From Coprinellus micaceus (taxonomy: Eukaryota > Basidiomycota > Agaricomycetes > Agaricales > Psathyrellaceae), in assembly GCA_951394405.1 (NCBI GenBank), contig OX596337.1, positions 2,666,001 to 2,730,000 of the forward strand: a stretch of DNA of 64,000 bases, in the 5' to 3' direction. Within the stretch, counting starts at the first letter, position 1. Each line of letters opens with the position of its first letter. The notes beneath the pieces were generated by a model. It searched no databases and had not been told where the DNA came from. It saw only the letters and a program-made list of their open reading frames with translations. Position numbers and translations under genes: made by a program. This document shows, piece by piece, positions 46,854 to 58,509 of this stretch.

Positions 46854-47177
46854 ATAGCACTAGAAGTACGGGTCAATACCTACGAGATGCCGGCGCGGCG
46901 AATCGCTGTCTCAAGCGGAGTGCGGCGGGGTGCAGTTTGACGAACAAGGTTCAGCCACCTCGGAGCTTGCCGAAGCCTTCTCCCCGCTGAATTGGTTCGT
47001 CGTCGCGATCGCTCCCAACGACACTGAGAAGGTATGTACCGTTATGCTGCTCTTCGACGCCATGACCCCCCGCGAATCCCTCGGAATCCATGCCCATATT
47101 CACCCCTCGATCCCACCGTCGCCACCCGGAAACTATGAACCTATGGGCTAATTACCACCCATCCAGATCCCTTCAAA
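46854..47177 (+). promoter_or_regulatory. RPL35 promoter and probable 5' UTR intron
   Basis: No coding gene is supported. A good donor (GAGAAG|GTATGTACC, near 47032) and acceptor (CATCCAG|ATCCC, near 47166) flank a stretch ending 11 bases before the RPL35 ATG. This is most simply a 5' UTR intron, which is common in ribosomal protein genes. Transcription would start in the C/T-rich stretch just upstream of the donor. Confidence 0.5.
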
Positions 47178-47717
47178 ATGCCCGGCAAAGTCAAGGCCTA
47201 CGAGCTCCAGTCCAAGTACGATTCCCCGCTCAATCCATTCGCCCACCAAATCTCAACTTATTCCGCTTTCTAGGTCCAAGAATGACTTGTCCAAGCAACT
47301 TGTGGACCTGAAGCATGAGCTTCTGACTCTCCGAGTCCAAAAGATCGCTGGTGGCTCCGCCTCGAAGTTGACCAAGATGTACGCACACCCGCAGGCTGTT
47401 TAGGAAGGTTTTTGTTGACGGATCGGTTTATAGCAACACCGTCCGCAAGTCGGTCGCCCGGGTATTGACCGTCATGAACCAGAAGGCTCGCCAGAACCTC
47501 CGGGAATACTACAAGAACAAGACGTTCCTCCCCCTCGACCTCCGATACAAGAAGACCCGCGCCATTCGTCGTCGCCTCACCAAGGTACGCTCTATTTATC
47601 ATGAGAGACCTAGTTCTGAATTACATGTTCCCCTAGCACGAATCATCCCTGAAGACCGTGAAGCAGGTGAAGAAGGAGAAGAATTTCCCCGTCCGCAAGT
47701 ACGCTGTCCGGGCATGA
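47178..47717 (+). CDS. RPL35: 60S ribosomal protein L35 (uL29)
   Basis: Four coding exons: 47178-47215, 47274-47378, 47434-47584, 47637-47717; 124 aa, the normal length. The protein starts [22 protein letters not shown], followed by [38 protein letters not shown], and the strongly basic [29 protein letters not shown] ending KYAVRA. uL29 sits at the polypeptide exit tunnel of the large subunit. Codons are dominated by C-ending forms (CTC, AAG, GTC), as expected for a highly expressed fungal gene. Confidence 0.97.
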
Positions 47718-48415
47718 GCGTACCGTGTTCTGGGCCGAGTCTTGGAGTCGATATGCCAGTGTTGTATTCTCCACCATGTCTTTCATTATGTCTGATGCAT
47801 CCACCAACGCCTATGCACATGCAATACCGGATAGCATATTGTCCTCTGAGACTCCTTTCTTCACTTGACCGTCTTCCAGACCACGAAATCTCTTGAGAAC
47901 CGAGCCGGTTACGTAAGCGCCCCTGTTTTAGGCGGAAGCTCTGACAAGGTGCCAATGCTGTATTAACGTCAACCCTGTCGTCCTCCACCGTCCTCCACCA
48001 TCTGCTAGCCCCTTCTTCCCTCAACGACGACGACCAGGGACCTCACTCCTATACCACGGGCGCTGCATCAATTCTCATCCCAAGGACGCATGATATAGAC
48101 TTCTTTCGGATCCCTTTTCTTTAAATCTCCCACCGCTTCTCTCTCTCTCTATCCGACGACTAGGACCGCACGACATTTACGATCACCCTCTAACGACGAT
48201 TGCGACGATTTTAACATGGTGAGTATCCACGCCCCTTCACATTCGCAGAAAATGCGGAATATATCTTGGAATATGCACGTGTATTAGACCAAGGGCAGGA
48301 AAGAGGTGATGAATGAGGTCACCTACACAACTTTGCCCTCTTGCCCATGCATCCGCCCTTGACTCTCGACCGTCATGTTTTGACCCTTTCGCTCGACGAG
48401 AAACCCTTCGGCTAA
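47718..48415. other. Intergenic between RPL35 and the kinase
   Basis: Contains a strongly pyrimidine-rich stretch (CGCTTCTCTCTCTCTCTATCCG near 48133) followed by AACATG|GTGAGTATCC (48216) and, 72 bases on, TATTAG|ACCAAGGGC. Translated, this would be Met spliced to TKG, like the first residues of ribosomal protein L37, but no L37 body follows. It may be a 5' UTR exon and intron of the kinase or a relic. Confidence 0.35.
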
Positions 48416-50687
48416 ATGCTTCGCAAGCCCAAATCTGTAACTAGGTCCCCCCCTCCCTCGCCCAGGGTGGAGCAGCGTACGAAACCAAGGGAACCATATC
48501 CCATTCCCAGCAATAATCCTGCGAGTCAATACACCTTGTTAGAGAAGCTGGGGACTGGAAGCTTTGGTGTCGTGTACAAGGCTATGCACAACGACACCAA
48601 GCAGATTGTCGCTATCAAGCAGATAGGTGTGTGCATCATCCCCTGCCTGCTGAGTCTGAGCTGACATTCGCACAGATCTTGAAGACTCAGACGACGACAT
48701 CTCTGAGATTCAGCAGGAAATTGCGAGCCTTGCACAATGCGACTCGGAATATGTGACCAAGTACTACGGCTCGTTCGTGGTTGCCTACAAACTCTGGATC
48801 GTCATGGAATATCTCGCGGGCGGTTCATGTCTCGATCTCCTCAAGGCCGGTACCTTCTCAGAGGCCCAAATCGCGGTGGTTTGCCGGGAACTCCTTCTCG
48901 GACTGGACTACCTTCACACCGAGGGCACAATACATCGGGATATCAAGGCGGCCAACGTCCTGCTCTCCTCCACAGGCAAGGTCAAGCTTGCCGACTTTGG
49001 TGTCGCTGCACAGCTCACCAACACCCTGCGGCATACCTTCGTCGGGACCCCTTTCTGGATGGCACCTGAGGTCATTCGACAAGCAGGGTACGACTCCAAG
49101 GCTGATATGTGGAGCCTTGGAATCACTGCTATAGAACTCGCGAACGGCGAGCCTCCCTTGGCCGAATATCACCCGATGCGCGTTCTATTTCTCATCCCAA
49201 AGGCAAAACCCCCGGTTCTCGAAGGCGACTTCTCACCGGCGTTTAAGGACTTTGTCGCCCAATGCCTGACCAAAGATCCCAAGTTGGTAAGTGTCGCGAA
49301 CCCTATTTGACGCGCCGAGGCTAATTTTGGCTTAGCGCCCATCCGCTAGCGAGCTTCTCCAACATCGGTTCATCCGCAGTGCAAAGAAGACGTCGTATCT
49401 TACCGAGCTAATTGAGCGGTACCAAGAGTGGCGTAGTCGGCATCCACCCAAGGGAAACAAGGACCCTGGGACTGTCAAGAACACGGCCACATGGGATGTG
49501 AACGACACGATGCGAAGCGAGTGGAATTTCGACACGGTGAAATCCATTTCGGCCATGGGGACTTTCCGCGGTTCTGCCAAGGATTTGCTGATGCCGTCGG
49601 GAATGATTCCAGAAGAGGCAGACGAGTACGACGACGACGAGTCGACGATCGACACGGGTGCAGCTACAAAAGGGAGCGACCCTTTATTGAGCAATTCTGA
49701 AGCCTCCCATTCGACCGTTATTATCAAGGCCCCGTTGCCGCCTCCGATCGACCTGGATGATTCTTTGGATAACGACGCTCCCACAGGTAGGTAGATTATC
49801 TCTTGCAATGCTTCCAGCAACAACTCACGGGACGATTTACTCTTCACAGGTGCCCCTCCGGCTTACAACTCTGGATCCATCCGTAACACACGTCGCGCGT
49901 CATATGCTGCTCGAGTATCCAAAGACGGCGCTGGCACAGTCTTGAATGAAGCTGACCTTGGAACTGGAATCGACACTATCCGACCTGTCAAGAAGGTCGA
50001 CGCAGCAGGCTCGCTCAGGTTATCCAATGACTTTGTAGGCAGCCTGCGGAAAGAGCCTAGCGACAAGCCCTACGCAAGCCACAAGCGACGAGCTAGTGAA
50101 GGTGCGAGAGCCGGTAAAACTATCGTCGAAGAGGTTGTGACACCCGTCTTGAGGAGGGTTCGTTTTCGTTTCTATGCCGTCACTTCAGAACCATACTAAA
50201 CGCCGCGCCCTTTGTTAGGCAATTCGAGACGATATGGACGCCCGCGAGATCGAATCACTGAGTATGCTCACGCGAGGATTCGACGAGCTCAAGGAAGCCA
50301 ACCCTGAGCTCGCGTATAATGTTATCCTGGATATTCTTCAAGGAATCAACGAGTACGTCGCCTCCTAACCTTGCTGGAACGGTAGTAACTAACTGACCGA
50401 CCTCCTCCAGCAACAGTGCCGTTAAACGGCACGTCCAAACGTCTAAGGGGCTCTTCCCCCACAAGCGGATAACCCGTAAGAGCGAGATGACTTCCAAAGG
50501 CCTCGTCGTCACGGAGGAGCTAGAGGATGTCAGCGGACTCCCATCGAGCTCAGGCGGTACCCCGTCTTCACCGACCGCCAGTGCCCCAGCAGAGGAACAA
50601 GCTCCTCGCAAATCACCCATCGCAGAGCTACTATATATGCGCTGGTTAGAAGGCTTGAAACTGAAATGGCCCAGCATCATGTCTTGA
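48416..50687 (+). CDS. STE20-family protein kinase, GCK-III group (MST3/4, Nak1/Kic1-like)
   Basis: Six exons: 48416-48626, 48676-49286, 49336-49786, 49850-50157, 50219-50352, 50411-50687; 663 aa. The kinase domain occupies about residues 39-290: glycine loop [16 protein letters not shown] (catalytic Lys), [25 protein letters not shown] [17 protein letters not shown], activation segment [28 protein letters not shown] and [13 protein letters not shown]. The extended region after it is polar, with an acidic stretch ([11 protein letters not shown]) and a C-terminal region with [20 protein letters not shown]. Fungal GCK-III kinases of the RAM/MOR network control polarity and septation upstream of an NDR kinase. 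Assignment to that group, rather than to PAK types, is based on the absence of a CRIB domain and on the kinase motifs. Confidence 0.92.
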
Positions 50688-51404
50688 GCCGTTACCCAAC
50701 GATACCACAGCATATACCCTGGACCATTACTGGCCATTGACCATGTTCCATCCACGATCCTGCCTGTCCTTCTTGCTCCTCGATATCTTGTATTTATCTG
50801 TATTATAGTATCTGGCTGGTTAATGGGGTCTTTCGTTTGGCTTCCTCCACCATTCTCACTACCGTTTTACCCCCCTTCCATCGGCTGGGACTCGAGGTGC
50901 TTTTCTGGCCTGGCATCCTGCTTTAGTCCACTCACCCATTTTCCTATCGCGTTGTTGTATACCACATATTTGTGACGACCACCCATGATGACCTTCTGTA
51001 ACGAAATAAACATAATGATTGTATCCTCAGGTGCTCGAGTGGTCGGACGACTTGGAACAATCTTAAATGGAAGGTACTATTGACAAGGCAGAACCACAAG
51101 GGGGAGTTCGTAAAATATAATGTCTATGGAAGCCTATGACACTGCAAGAGGGGGCCAATTTCTCCACTCCCAACATCGTGGAGACACGCTAGCAGCCAGT
51201 TTGTTTTCCCCCAATGTAACAAAGGAGGAGAAAGGAGTGATGGGGGAAAACAAACCATCTAACACGATTTCACCAGCGTGTATCCACCGGGCACATTGGG
51301 CATTTCTTGCAGTGTGAGAGAGAACGAAACACGTGTACAGAGGCGGCGCATTCAAACTGGACGGAATAAACCTAGAGGGAGGGACGCAGGGAGATGGTAA
51401 GACC
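50688..51404. other. Intergenic, no gene seen
   Basis: About 0.7 kb between the convergent 3' ends of the kinase and perilipin genes. The left part is T-rich (TTGTATTTATCTGTATTATAG), consistent with a 3' UTR. No feature is supported. Confidence 0.5.
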
Positions 51405-52717
51405 TTAAGATGATTCCTTGGCCTTCTCTGCGTAAGTCTCATCTCCCGGCTTCAACTCCTCGCTTGGAGGGCTGACCGGTCTGGGGACACCTTCTGGCTG
51501 TAAACCCTTCTCCGTTTCCGACATTGGTGTGGGTGGGGATGACTGGACCACTTCCTTGCCGCGAGCAAGGATCTCAGAGAGCCCCTTCTTGATCGTTTCC
51601 AGAACAGGCGACACACGTTCTCGAACTTCCTTGCCAACAAGACCGACTTTCTCAGGGAGGGGCGTATCCTTCTTCCTGAGAATCTCGTTCAGGTCAGAGA
51701 TAGTGGCGGAGAGGACAGAGGATATTTCCGTGTAGGTCTGCTGGATCTGGGGGCCGAGTTGGGTCTGGAGCTGGGATTTAGAAGACTGGACAGTGGACTG
51801 AATAGAGGCGGATAGCGCGTTGGTCTGCTTCTGGAGCTTCTGCAACTCGCTGAGCATGTTCTCAGAGAGGGTGTGGACACGAGACTGAGCATTGGCGACG
51901 GAGGATGAGGCGAGGGTGGTGATGGATTCGGCAGTCTCGGAAGCACGTTGGCTACGGATGGATGAGCCTTCTCTAAGAAACTAGGGGCTGGAAAATGACG
52001 CACATGATGACGGATTGAGCCTTGACGTGCTTGAGCTGCTCGGTTGTGTATTCGTAAAGGCTGTCTTTCAATGTCTTCGAAAGGGCGAGGGCGCGCTGGT
52101 ACTGGTACTCGGGATCGGGGGAAGAGGGACCAGCCTCCGAAGAAGGGTGGAGGCGAGTTACGGTGTTCTGGAAATAGTCCATGAGGGGGGTGAGGCGCTG
52201 AAGGGGGCCAACCATCGATTAGACCTTTCGATGAAACTCAAAACGCTTATCGGTGACGTACCTGATCCAAATCATGGGCAACAGTGAGCGCAGGATTCTT
52301 GACCTTCTCGTCAAGGGCCTTGTTAGCCTCGCCGACACGCTCTTGAACGTAGCCAGAGGCACTCTGCTTGCGTTCGTTAACCAGGGCGATCACATCCTCG
52401 GGCTTCGCTTGGAAAGGGTAAGGATAACGCGACTCGACGGCATCGACCGCTTTGTTGGCGTAGCCATCCGCGCGGGCGATGAGGGGGGCGAACTTGATTT
52501 GCAACGGCTCGGTAAGCTTGTATGCAGAAGTGGTGAGCTCGACAGCCGTGTTATAGGAGGAGCGAGTATAGGCGTTGGTCGACAAAGTCCCAGTGAGCGT
52601 CTCCAGGCCCGAGTGGATCATGGGAATCGACGCAACGCGAGTCAAGATCGTGAACTCAGCAGGAGTTTGCCCGCCAGTGGGAGGCGCTGGCTGGGTTTCT
52701 GTCTCTGTAGTAGACAT
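51405..52717 (-). CDS. Perilipin-family lipid-droplet protein
   Basis: Three exons: 52717-52262, 52197-52004, 51951-51405; 398 aa. Fungal perilipins (Mpl1/CAP20 type, PF03036) coat lipid droplets and protect stored triacylglycerol. The N-terminal PAT-like block is clear: FTILTRVASIPMIHSGLETL, STNAYTRSSYNTA, LTEPLQIKFAPLIARADGYANKAVDAVESRYPYPF. Amphipathic repeats follow (YVQERVGEANKALDEKV, YEYTTEQLKHVKAQS, ELQKLQKQTNALSASIQS). The C-terminus is acidic and Pro/Ser-rich. There is no signal peptide or membrane helix, as expected for droplet-surface binding. The start is the first ATG of the frame consistent with a short, polar N-terminus. Confidence 0.9.
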
Positions 52718-55700
52718 GATAGAGAGGAGTAGGTGGCGGTCAATAGAGAAGAGGTTTGCAGGAGGACCGCAGGTATTTAAGGCCGTGAGCAATGATCGAA
52801 ATCCGCCCCTAATCTACCCCCATTTCCATGTGATTCCCGGTTTGAACACTGGCACGTGGTCCTAGACGCCTACCGGATTTGGGTTTCGAGGACGTTTCCG
52901 GCGTTTCCGCCATCATAACCGTACTCGTGTCGTCACCGTGGTCCGTTTCCCTGGGTATGTCGTCGGTTTTGCTGCGCTGGGTTATATTCAATGTCTCTGC
53001 TCAAAAGGTAAAGCCCCGACTCCTCTCCCTCCCCAAGGCCCCCGTCACGATCCAGTGCCGGTCGAATCAACGCATGTGTTTTTCCAAGCTAAACACGGAC
53101 CACTGTTCGCTGCGTCACGAAAATGGGCATCATCCGAATCATACTCCTCGCAGCTACGTTTATCAGCTTATCGAGAGCGAGATCCACGGGCTGGTCTCAA
53201 TCGGATCCAGGCAATCCAGTTCATTGGCCTATTTGGCGTCGAAGAAATCGCGGAGGACCCTCAGGTAAGATTTCCGTGACACCCTCGAGCCAAATACTAC
53301 AATATCCTATGGCTCGGGTAGAAAAGCGAATAGGGCCATTTACCGTACTGGATCACCCAGCTGACGTTACAGGTCCAACGGATCGACTCGGTGACACGAT
53401 ATGCTATGCTATGGTCAGGACCTGCCAGTGGCTCGACGGAGCGGGGACAATTATCGACTTCGGAAAGTGATAGAGCACGATTGACCGGAGCGGGGGCGAT
53501 GTGTACCTCGCCGAGTCAGAGTGTCACGTGTATATCCTTGTGTGTCATCTGTCCCATACATTTATGTAGGCCCTGTTCGGCACCTACGCTACGCTCCGAA
53601 CGCTACGCCCCGCAACCCTGATGCCTCAGTAAAACCCAAAGTTATGGGTGCATGAAACATTGGGAGGTCTCGTTTGGTGAGATAAGGCTAGTGGGGCTTC
53701 AATGCATCTCCTCCCTTATATTTGTGTAAATTGGTTGGAAACTCAACGGTGGAAGCCCTGCGACATCAGGCCAGATATTAGGCCTTTAGGAGCGATCGAG
53801 AGTCAGCCCGCGCCCAGCCAAGCACAAGTCCTTAGTTGGCATGAGTGAGTGTGTTGCACTGCGGCTCGATTGCAGAAAGCGTAAGGCTCAGGTACCTTAT
53901 CGGTGCTGGGTTTGGGGAGGCCAGTAGATGGGTTGCATTGCCGCGTATACTACAATCAACAAGGGTATGGAGGCACTCCTAGCGGCAGGTACGACATATC
54001 CTGATATCACTATCACGGGGGCGGGGGGTCAAAAATATACGCAGAATTGGCTGCACTAAAAGCAGAGCTATCGCTCGGAACCTCCCCGTCACGACGAGTC
54101 CACAAGCGTGCGAAACAGCCAGTAACGGAACAGTGATCGGAGCGCTGGGCGCTTGTGTTAATATTAACTTCTCCTTCCATTTCGGATTCTCAAAGCACCT
54201 GGCCCCAAAGATATCGAGCTTCGAGACATTATTGAGAGATCTGCGACTGACTTGGGGTCCAAGCCACGGCACGGGCGAGCACGACCGTCTGACAGCGGAC
54301 ACAATTGGTCTCCTGAATGGATGAACAACATCTTCACCATGGAAGTGTCTGAAGGAAGACAGGGGGTCAGGAAGCTTAGACACTCCATCAGAAGAATGTA
54401 CATCGCTTGAAGGCGCTTATACTTCCGTACTTTTGATTGATGCGCCTTCTCCTTGCCCTTGGGGGACTTCTACTTGGACTTACGCCTTGTGGGGACCTTG
54501 CAATGACACTTGGATCACTTTTAGACTTGCAGGGCTTGGACCGTTCTTTCGAGGGAGTGAGCTGTTAATGCGCACATATTCCGTGTTGCGGACCAGCGGG
54601 AGGAAAAGAAGACTTTCGAGGGGCTATGCTGTGATTTTGGCTTCAGTCGCGTCCACCTGCCGGATAAAACAACGGTAACGCAATGGCGATATCCCAATGC
54701 AAAAGTGAGTGAGACTGCTTTCCGCCAAACTCGACGTTGAAAACGTTCAGTCACAATACAGCTCCCGGTTTCTTCCCATCGGCTGGGCCGGGGCGTTCGC
54801 CAGGCCATCATGCCCTATTCGCAAATTCACACACTTCCATCTTCTTCCCAACCACCACCCACCTCGCTTGCCACCACACCGGCGACACCACATCCCATAG
54901 ACAAGGAGGTATGTTTGCGCCCGTGACAAGTCTTTCTAAAGCTGATGCTTTGACAAGGTATCGACGAACGCACAGAAGCTCGGTGCGTGACGATGTGAGG
55001 ATGGTTGGCGTTGAGAGTGTGGGGGAAGAGGTCCTCCGGTACGTGCTTCGGCTTCAAGACTACATCTAGCATTCCGCTCACTTCTCTGTTATGTGGTGTA
55101 GGGCTGCCATCGCATCTGTCCACGTCTAATCACTATCTGCGCTCCGTAGCACTGTGCGGCCGATTGGGCCGCATCGCCGCTGGCATACCTCGTCGTCCCT
55201 GGACGCTTGAGCTGTTTTGTAGTATAGGACAATTCTTTCGATACGATTTCCTGTATGTAGTCACCAATGCATTTAATATAATGTTCATTTTTGCCCTGCA
55301 AATGAATCCGCCAAGAACGAGAGGAAATTTTGTCCAGAACCGGCGCTCCATTGCCAGCAGATCTGGCTTACAGAAACTCTTGCCAGAACCCTTGCTCGAG
55401 CTTGGCAGAGTACTTGAGGTGCTTGCGCAAGTAACCCACCGTTAATTGCGCAAGTCCCAACTCTTGGGCGCTTGAGCGCTTGTCGGGACTTGTACAAGCG
55501 CTACAAGCCCCGGCAAGCCGAATGTATATTCTTCTGATGTCGGTCTTTCCAATAACTCGTTCCAGGGGCTCAACGGGTAATAGGTTTATGTTATTAGGGT
55601 CCGCTACTACACAGGCATAACCGGAAAGTCTTTTACAGTCTTTGTCGTAAATGGTCGTAACAAGAAGTCCTACACAGCGTGTCTACGGTTGCATTAAGGA

Positions 55701-56839
55701 AGAAAAGAAACGGAAAGGCGCGGGATGTGCACATGGTGCGGCGGCGCGAAGCGAGGTCGTCGCCAACGTCGTCGACCGTGAAACACAGGCTATACAAAAG
55801 GAAGAGAAGATCCATGTCTGAAAAAAGTCGGGGAAGGTAACAAGGGAAAAATGCCGCTCGTCAGCAGCCGAAGAGGTCGACACCCACAACGGTGAGAACA
55901 GTGGACGGACGAGTTCAGAGAGGCGCGATAGTCGACAACGGGTGGCGACATCTCGCGACGCCCCAATCATTGAGGACCAGGATTCCGTGGAATGGCAGAC
56001 CACAGCCGTCGTCCGTGGCCAGTTTGTTGATTCGTTCGCTCATGTTTTCACGCCTTCCGCCTCTGAGGAACAACCCCCTTGAGATTGACTGATATTCGCC
56101 TTCTATTCATACTCCCGGAGACTAATACGATCGTCCACGCGACCGAGATCCGGGTCGGAGGGATGTTGAGAGTGACCGTCGTCTTGAGATGGTCAAAGAT
56201 AGACGATATCGGATCAGAAGGCGAGGAGGTGCCTTGAGGGTGATGGCGGATTGACAGGTACGGGCACAACAGGCCGTGAATGAGCGTACGGATCTTCTTG
56301 GATCGCGTGGTGGTGGGTGTGGTTGAAATGACCGGGGTGGAGAACGAGCGACGGGGACAGCAGAGTCCATGTGGAAGAAAGAAAAAAGAGCGGACAAGCA
56401 AAACGGGGGGAAGTGTGTTGCAGCGAAAGTCAACGAGCCAGAAGAACTGTGAAACAAAGATGCTCGTAAGGGACGAAGAGCGATTGCCTGCCCCACTGAC
56501 GGCGACGAACAGCCATCGGTGGTTGATGAAGTGAAAGAGAGAACTAAAAATGGAGTCTAAAACTAAAGTCCAGGTGGAAGAGGGTAGGGTGGAGGTGAAT
56601 AGGAGAGTCCAATGACAATGTGCGGGAAGGGATTATGAAGCACTATGCATTAAAAAGCATCCACAGCGAATGGAGGAATTAGAAAGAAAGGAGATGTCCG
56701 TGGATAGAGAAAAATTACAGTTGTGAAAGGATGAAAGAAATGACGACCGTCCGATTGAGTAGCTGAGTGCTTGTGTAGTGTTGAGTTCATATTGGGTGCC
56801 AGGGACACCGAGTCGCGTGGTTCCGGGGACGAGCGGCCA
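52718..56839. other. Gene-poor block, 4.1 kb
   Basis: The longest stretch without a supported gene. At 52.9-53.5 kb there are credible plus-strand splice sites (CCTCAG|GTAAGA at 53270; CTGACGTTACAG|GTCC at 53371), but none of the three frames gives a recognisable protein. At 55.7-56.5 kb the minus strand is pyrimidine-rich with short polar frames and looks like promoter or UTR. At 54.4-54.6 and 55.37-55.51 kb the sequence is dense in CTTG/CAAG words. No transposase, reverse transcriptase or long terminal repeats are seen. Old repeat remnants or a non-coding gene are possible. Confidence 0.4.
55475..55502. repeat. Short inverted repeat (9-bp arms) in the CTTG-rich tract
   Basis: The arms AGCGCTTGT (55475-55483) and ACAAGCGCT (55494-55502) are perfect reverse complements around a 10-base loop. 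The flanks contain further CTTG and CAAG words (GGGCGCTTGAGC, CGCAAGTCCC), making a locally self-complementary segment. Confidence 0.7.
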
Positions 56840-58509
56840 CTACAGGAAGAGACCACTGACGAGACCAGCCAAACCGAGAGCCAACGACCAGCCGAACGCC
56901 GGTTGCACAATCATACCACTGTTGCCTGCGCTGGCACCAGAGGAAGTGGTGGGAGACGAAGATCCAGCCGAGGTGGTCTGCGTCGACCCAGTACTCGATT
57001 GGGTCGACGATGGAGAAGAAGAGGTAGAGGAGGATGTACCATCATCGCTCCCATCTCCGCTTCCCTCAGTGATCGACTGGCGCACGACGTCCGTAGAGGT
57101 AGAGCTGGCAGCGTTCTGGTATGGGCCACCTCGGTCGGGGTAGACCTGAGCCAACGACTCAAACTTCCAGCCGTTCTGGGCAATCAGGGGGAAGGAGGCG
57201 ATAAAGGCGTCAACTTGGCGGTCGTCAATCTCATGCTCAAGGATCACAAGACCAGGGGTCTTAGGGCCTAGTTTTGGGTTAGCCGAGTACATTCAATGAA
57301 GAGCAATGGGACGGGCGAGCGCACCTGTGATCCAAGTGGTCAAGTCGGTGTGAACAGCCTCAGCGCTAGTAGCGCCAGAAATCAAACCCCAGTCCTCCGT
57401 GCTAAGAGTACATAACCGTGGTTAGAAAGCGGGGGACACAGAGATTAATGAACTGAACGTACTCTCGATTCCAGATAATAGTATCCAAGCCGAAGACCTG
57501 GTGCCGTAACGACTGTCAGAACGGAACAATAACAAGCAGAAAGACAGCTCGCACCTCCTTGGCAATGGCACGAACGCGCTGGTCGGAGTCGCCATAGGGA
57601 GGACGCCAGTACCGGGGGACACGCCCACCAGTTGATTCGTGGATGATTTGCATCGTCCAGCCGAGCTTAAAGAAGATGCGATTAGTCCAGGTGACGAGGG
57701 AAGGCGCCTCCCTAAACTTACCTGGCCAACAATCTGCTCATTGGTCAAGGTGGTCATGTACGGGTGGGTGTAGGTGTGGACCGCAATGTCATGCCCGGCG
57801 TTGAATGCTTGCAGGAACACCGTGGGGTTGATGAGGATATGCTTGCCAATCATGAAATGGGTGGTCGTCACATCGTTCGACTGCAAGAACTCGATGAGGC
57901 GAGGGGAGCTCTGAAATGAAAGAAAAAAAAGTCAGGATAAAAATGCGCGCAAGAACTGGACAAACTCACGGGGTAAGGGCCATCGTCAAATGAGCTACCG
58001 TACACACCAGTCGGAGCGTTCCAGAGGTCTTCATCTTCCGGAATCACACATTTGTAGGTGGCAGAGCAAATTTCAGGGGAACTTGGGTTGACGCCCGGAG
58101 GGTAGACGGGGTTCGACTGGCCACCAGGGGCACTCGCAAGTGGTATGTTGGGGATCTTGCCTGCAGCATCCGCAGCGGCGAGCGCGTCCGTCCACTCCTT
58201 GGGCAGTTGGGTGTAGTCAGGAACATCAACCGGGAATTGGGCGGCCCATTCTAAGGCAGAACCTGTTGAGCATCAAAGTGCGTTGAAAGAATGGCAAAGA
58301 AGCTTACCAGGACTTCCAACACTCGGGCGATCGACACCATCGTCGGGTCCACGCTTGAACAAGGTATCTACACGATGTCCTGCCGGCTGGTACCACCGTT
58401 TGGGCAGTTGGTAGCGTTCAACGTGATCATGGTCGTGAGCGGCGTTAGGAACAGAGGCGGCATGAATTAGTGGCGAGGCAGCCAGCACCAGGAGGGAAGA
58501 GAAGAGCAT
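56840..58509 (-). CDS. GPI-anchored chitin deacetylase (NodB/CE4)
   Basis: Converts cell-wall chitin to chitosan outside the membrane. Seven exons: 58509-58308, 58262-57970, 57910-57722, 57665-57555, 57497-57463, 57401-57325, 57267-56840; 444 aa. An N-terminal signal peptide ([18 protein letters not shown]) is followed by a pro-like region. CE4 motifs: SSFDDGPYP (catalytic base Asp and metal Asp), HTYTHPYM (two metal His), RPPYGDSD (motif 3), WNRDTEDWG (motif 4 region with Trp) and LVILEHEID (motif 5 region with His). The C-terminus is a Ser/Thr stretch, then small residues ASAGNSG and a hydrophobic tail ([18 protein letters not shown]), a GPI signal. All metal and catalytic positions expected are present. 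Confidence 0.95.

Noticed and set aside
53123..53470. Plus-strand frame starting with a hydrophobic, signal-like segment (IIRIILLAATFISLS)
   Set aside because: No recognisable mature domain. The splice sites at 53270 and 53371 are compatible with other frames, and no single model is preferred.
55683..56496. Set of minus-strand frames with Ser/Pro/Arg-rich translations
   Set aside because: Pyrimidine-rich DNA gives such translations in every frame; no frame-consistent splicing or family match.
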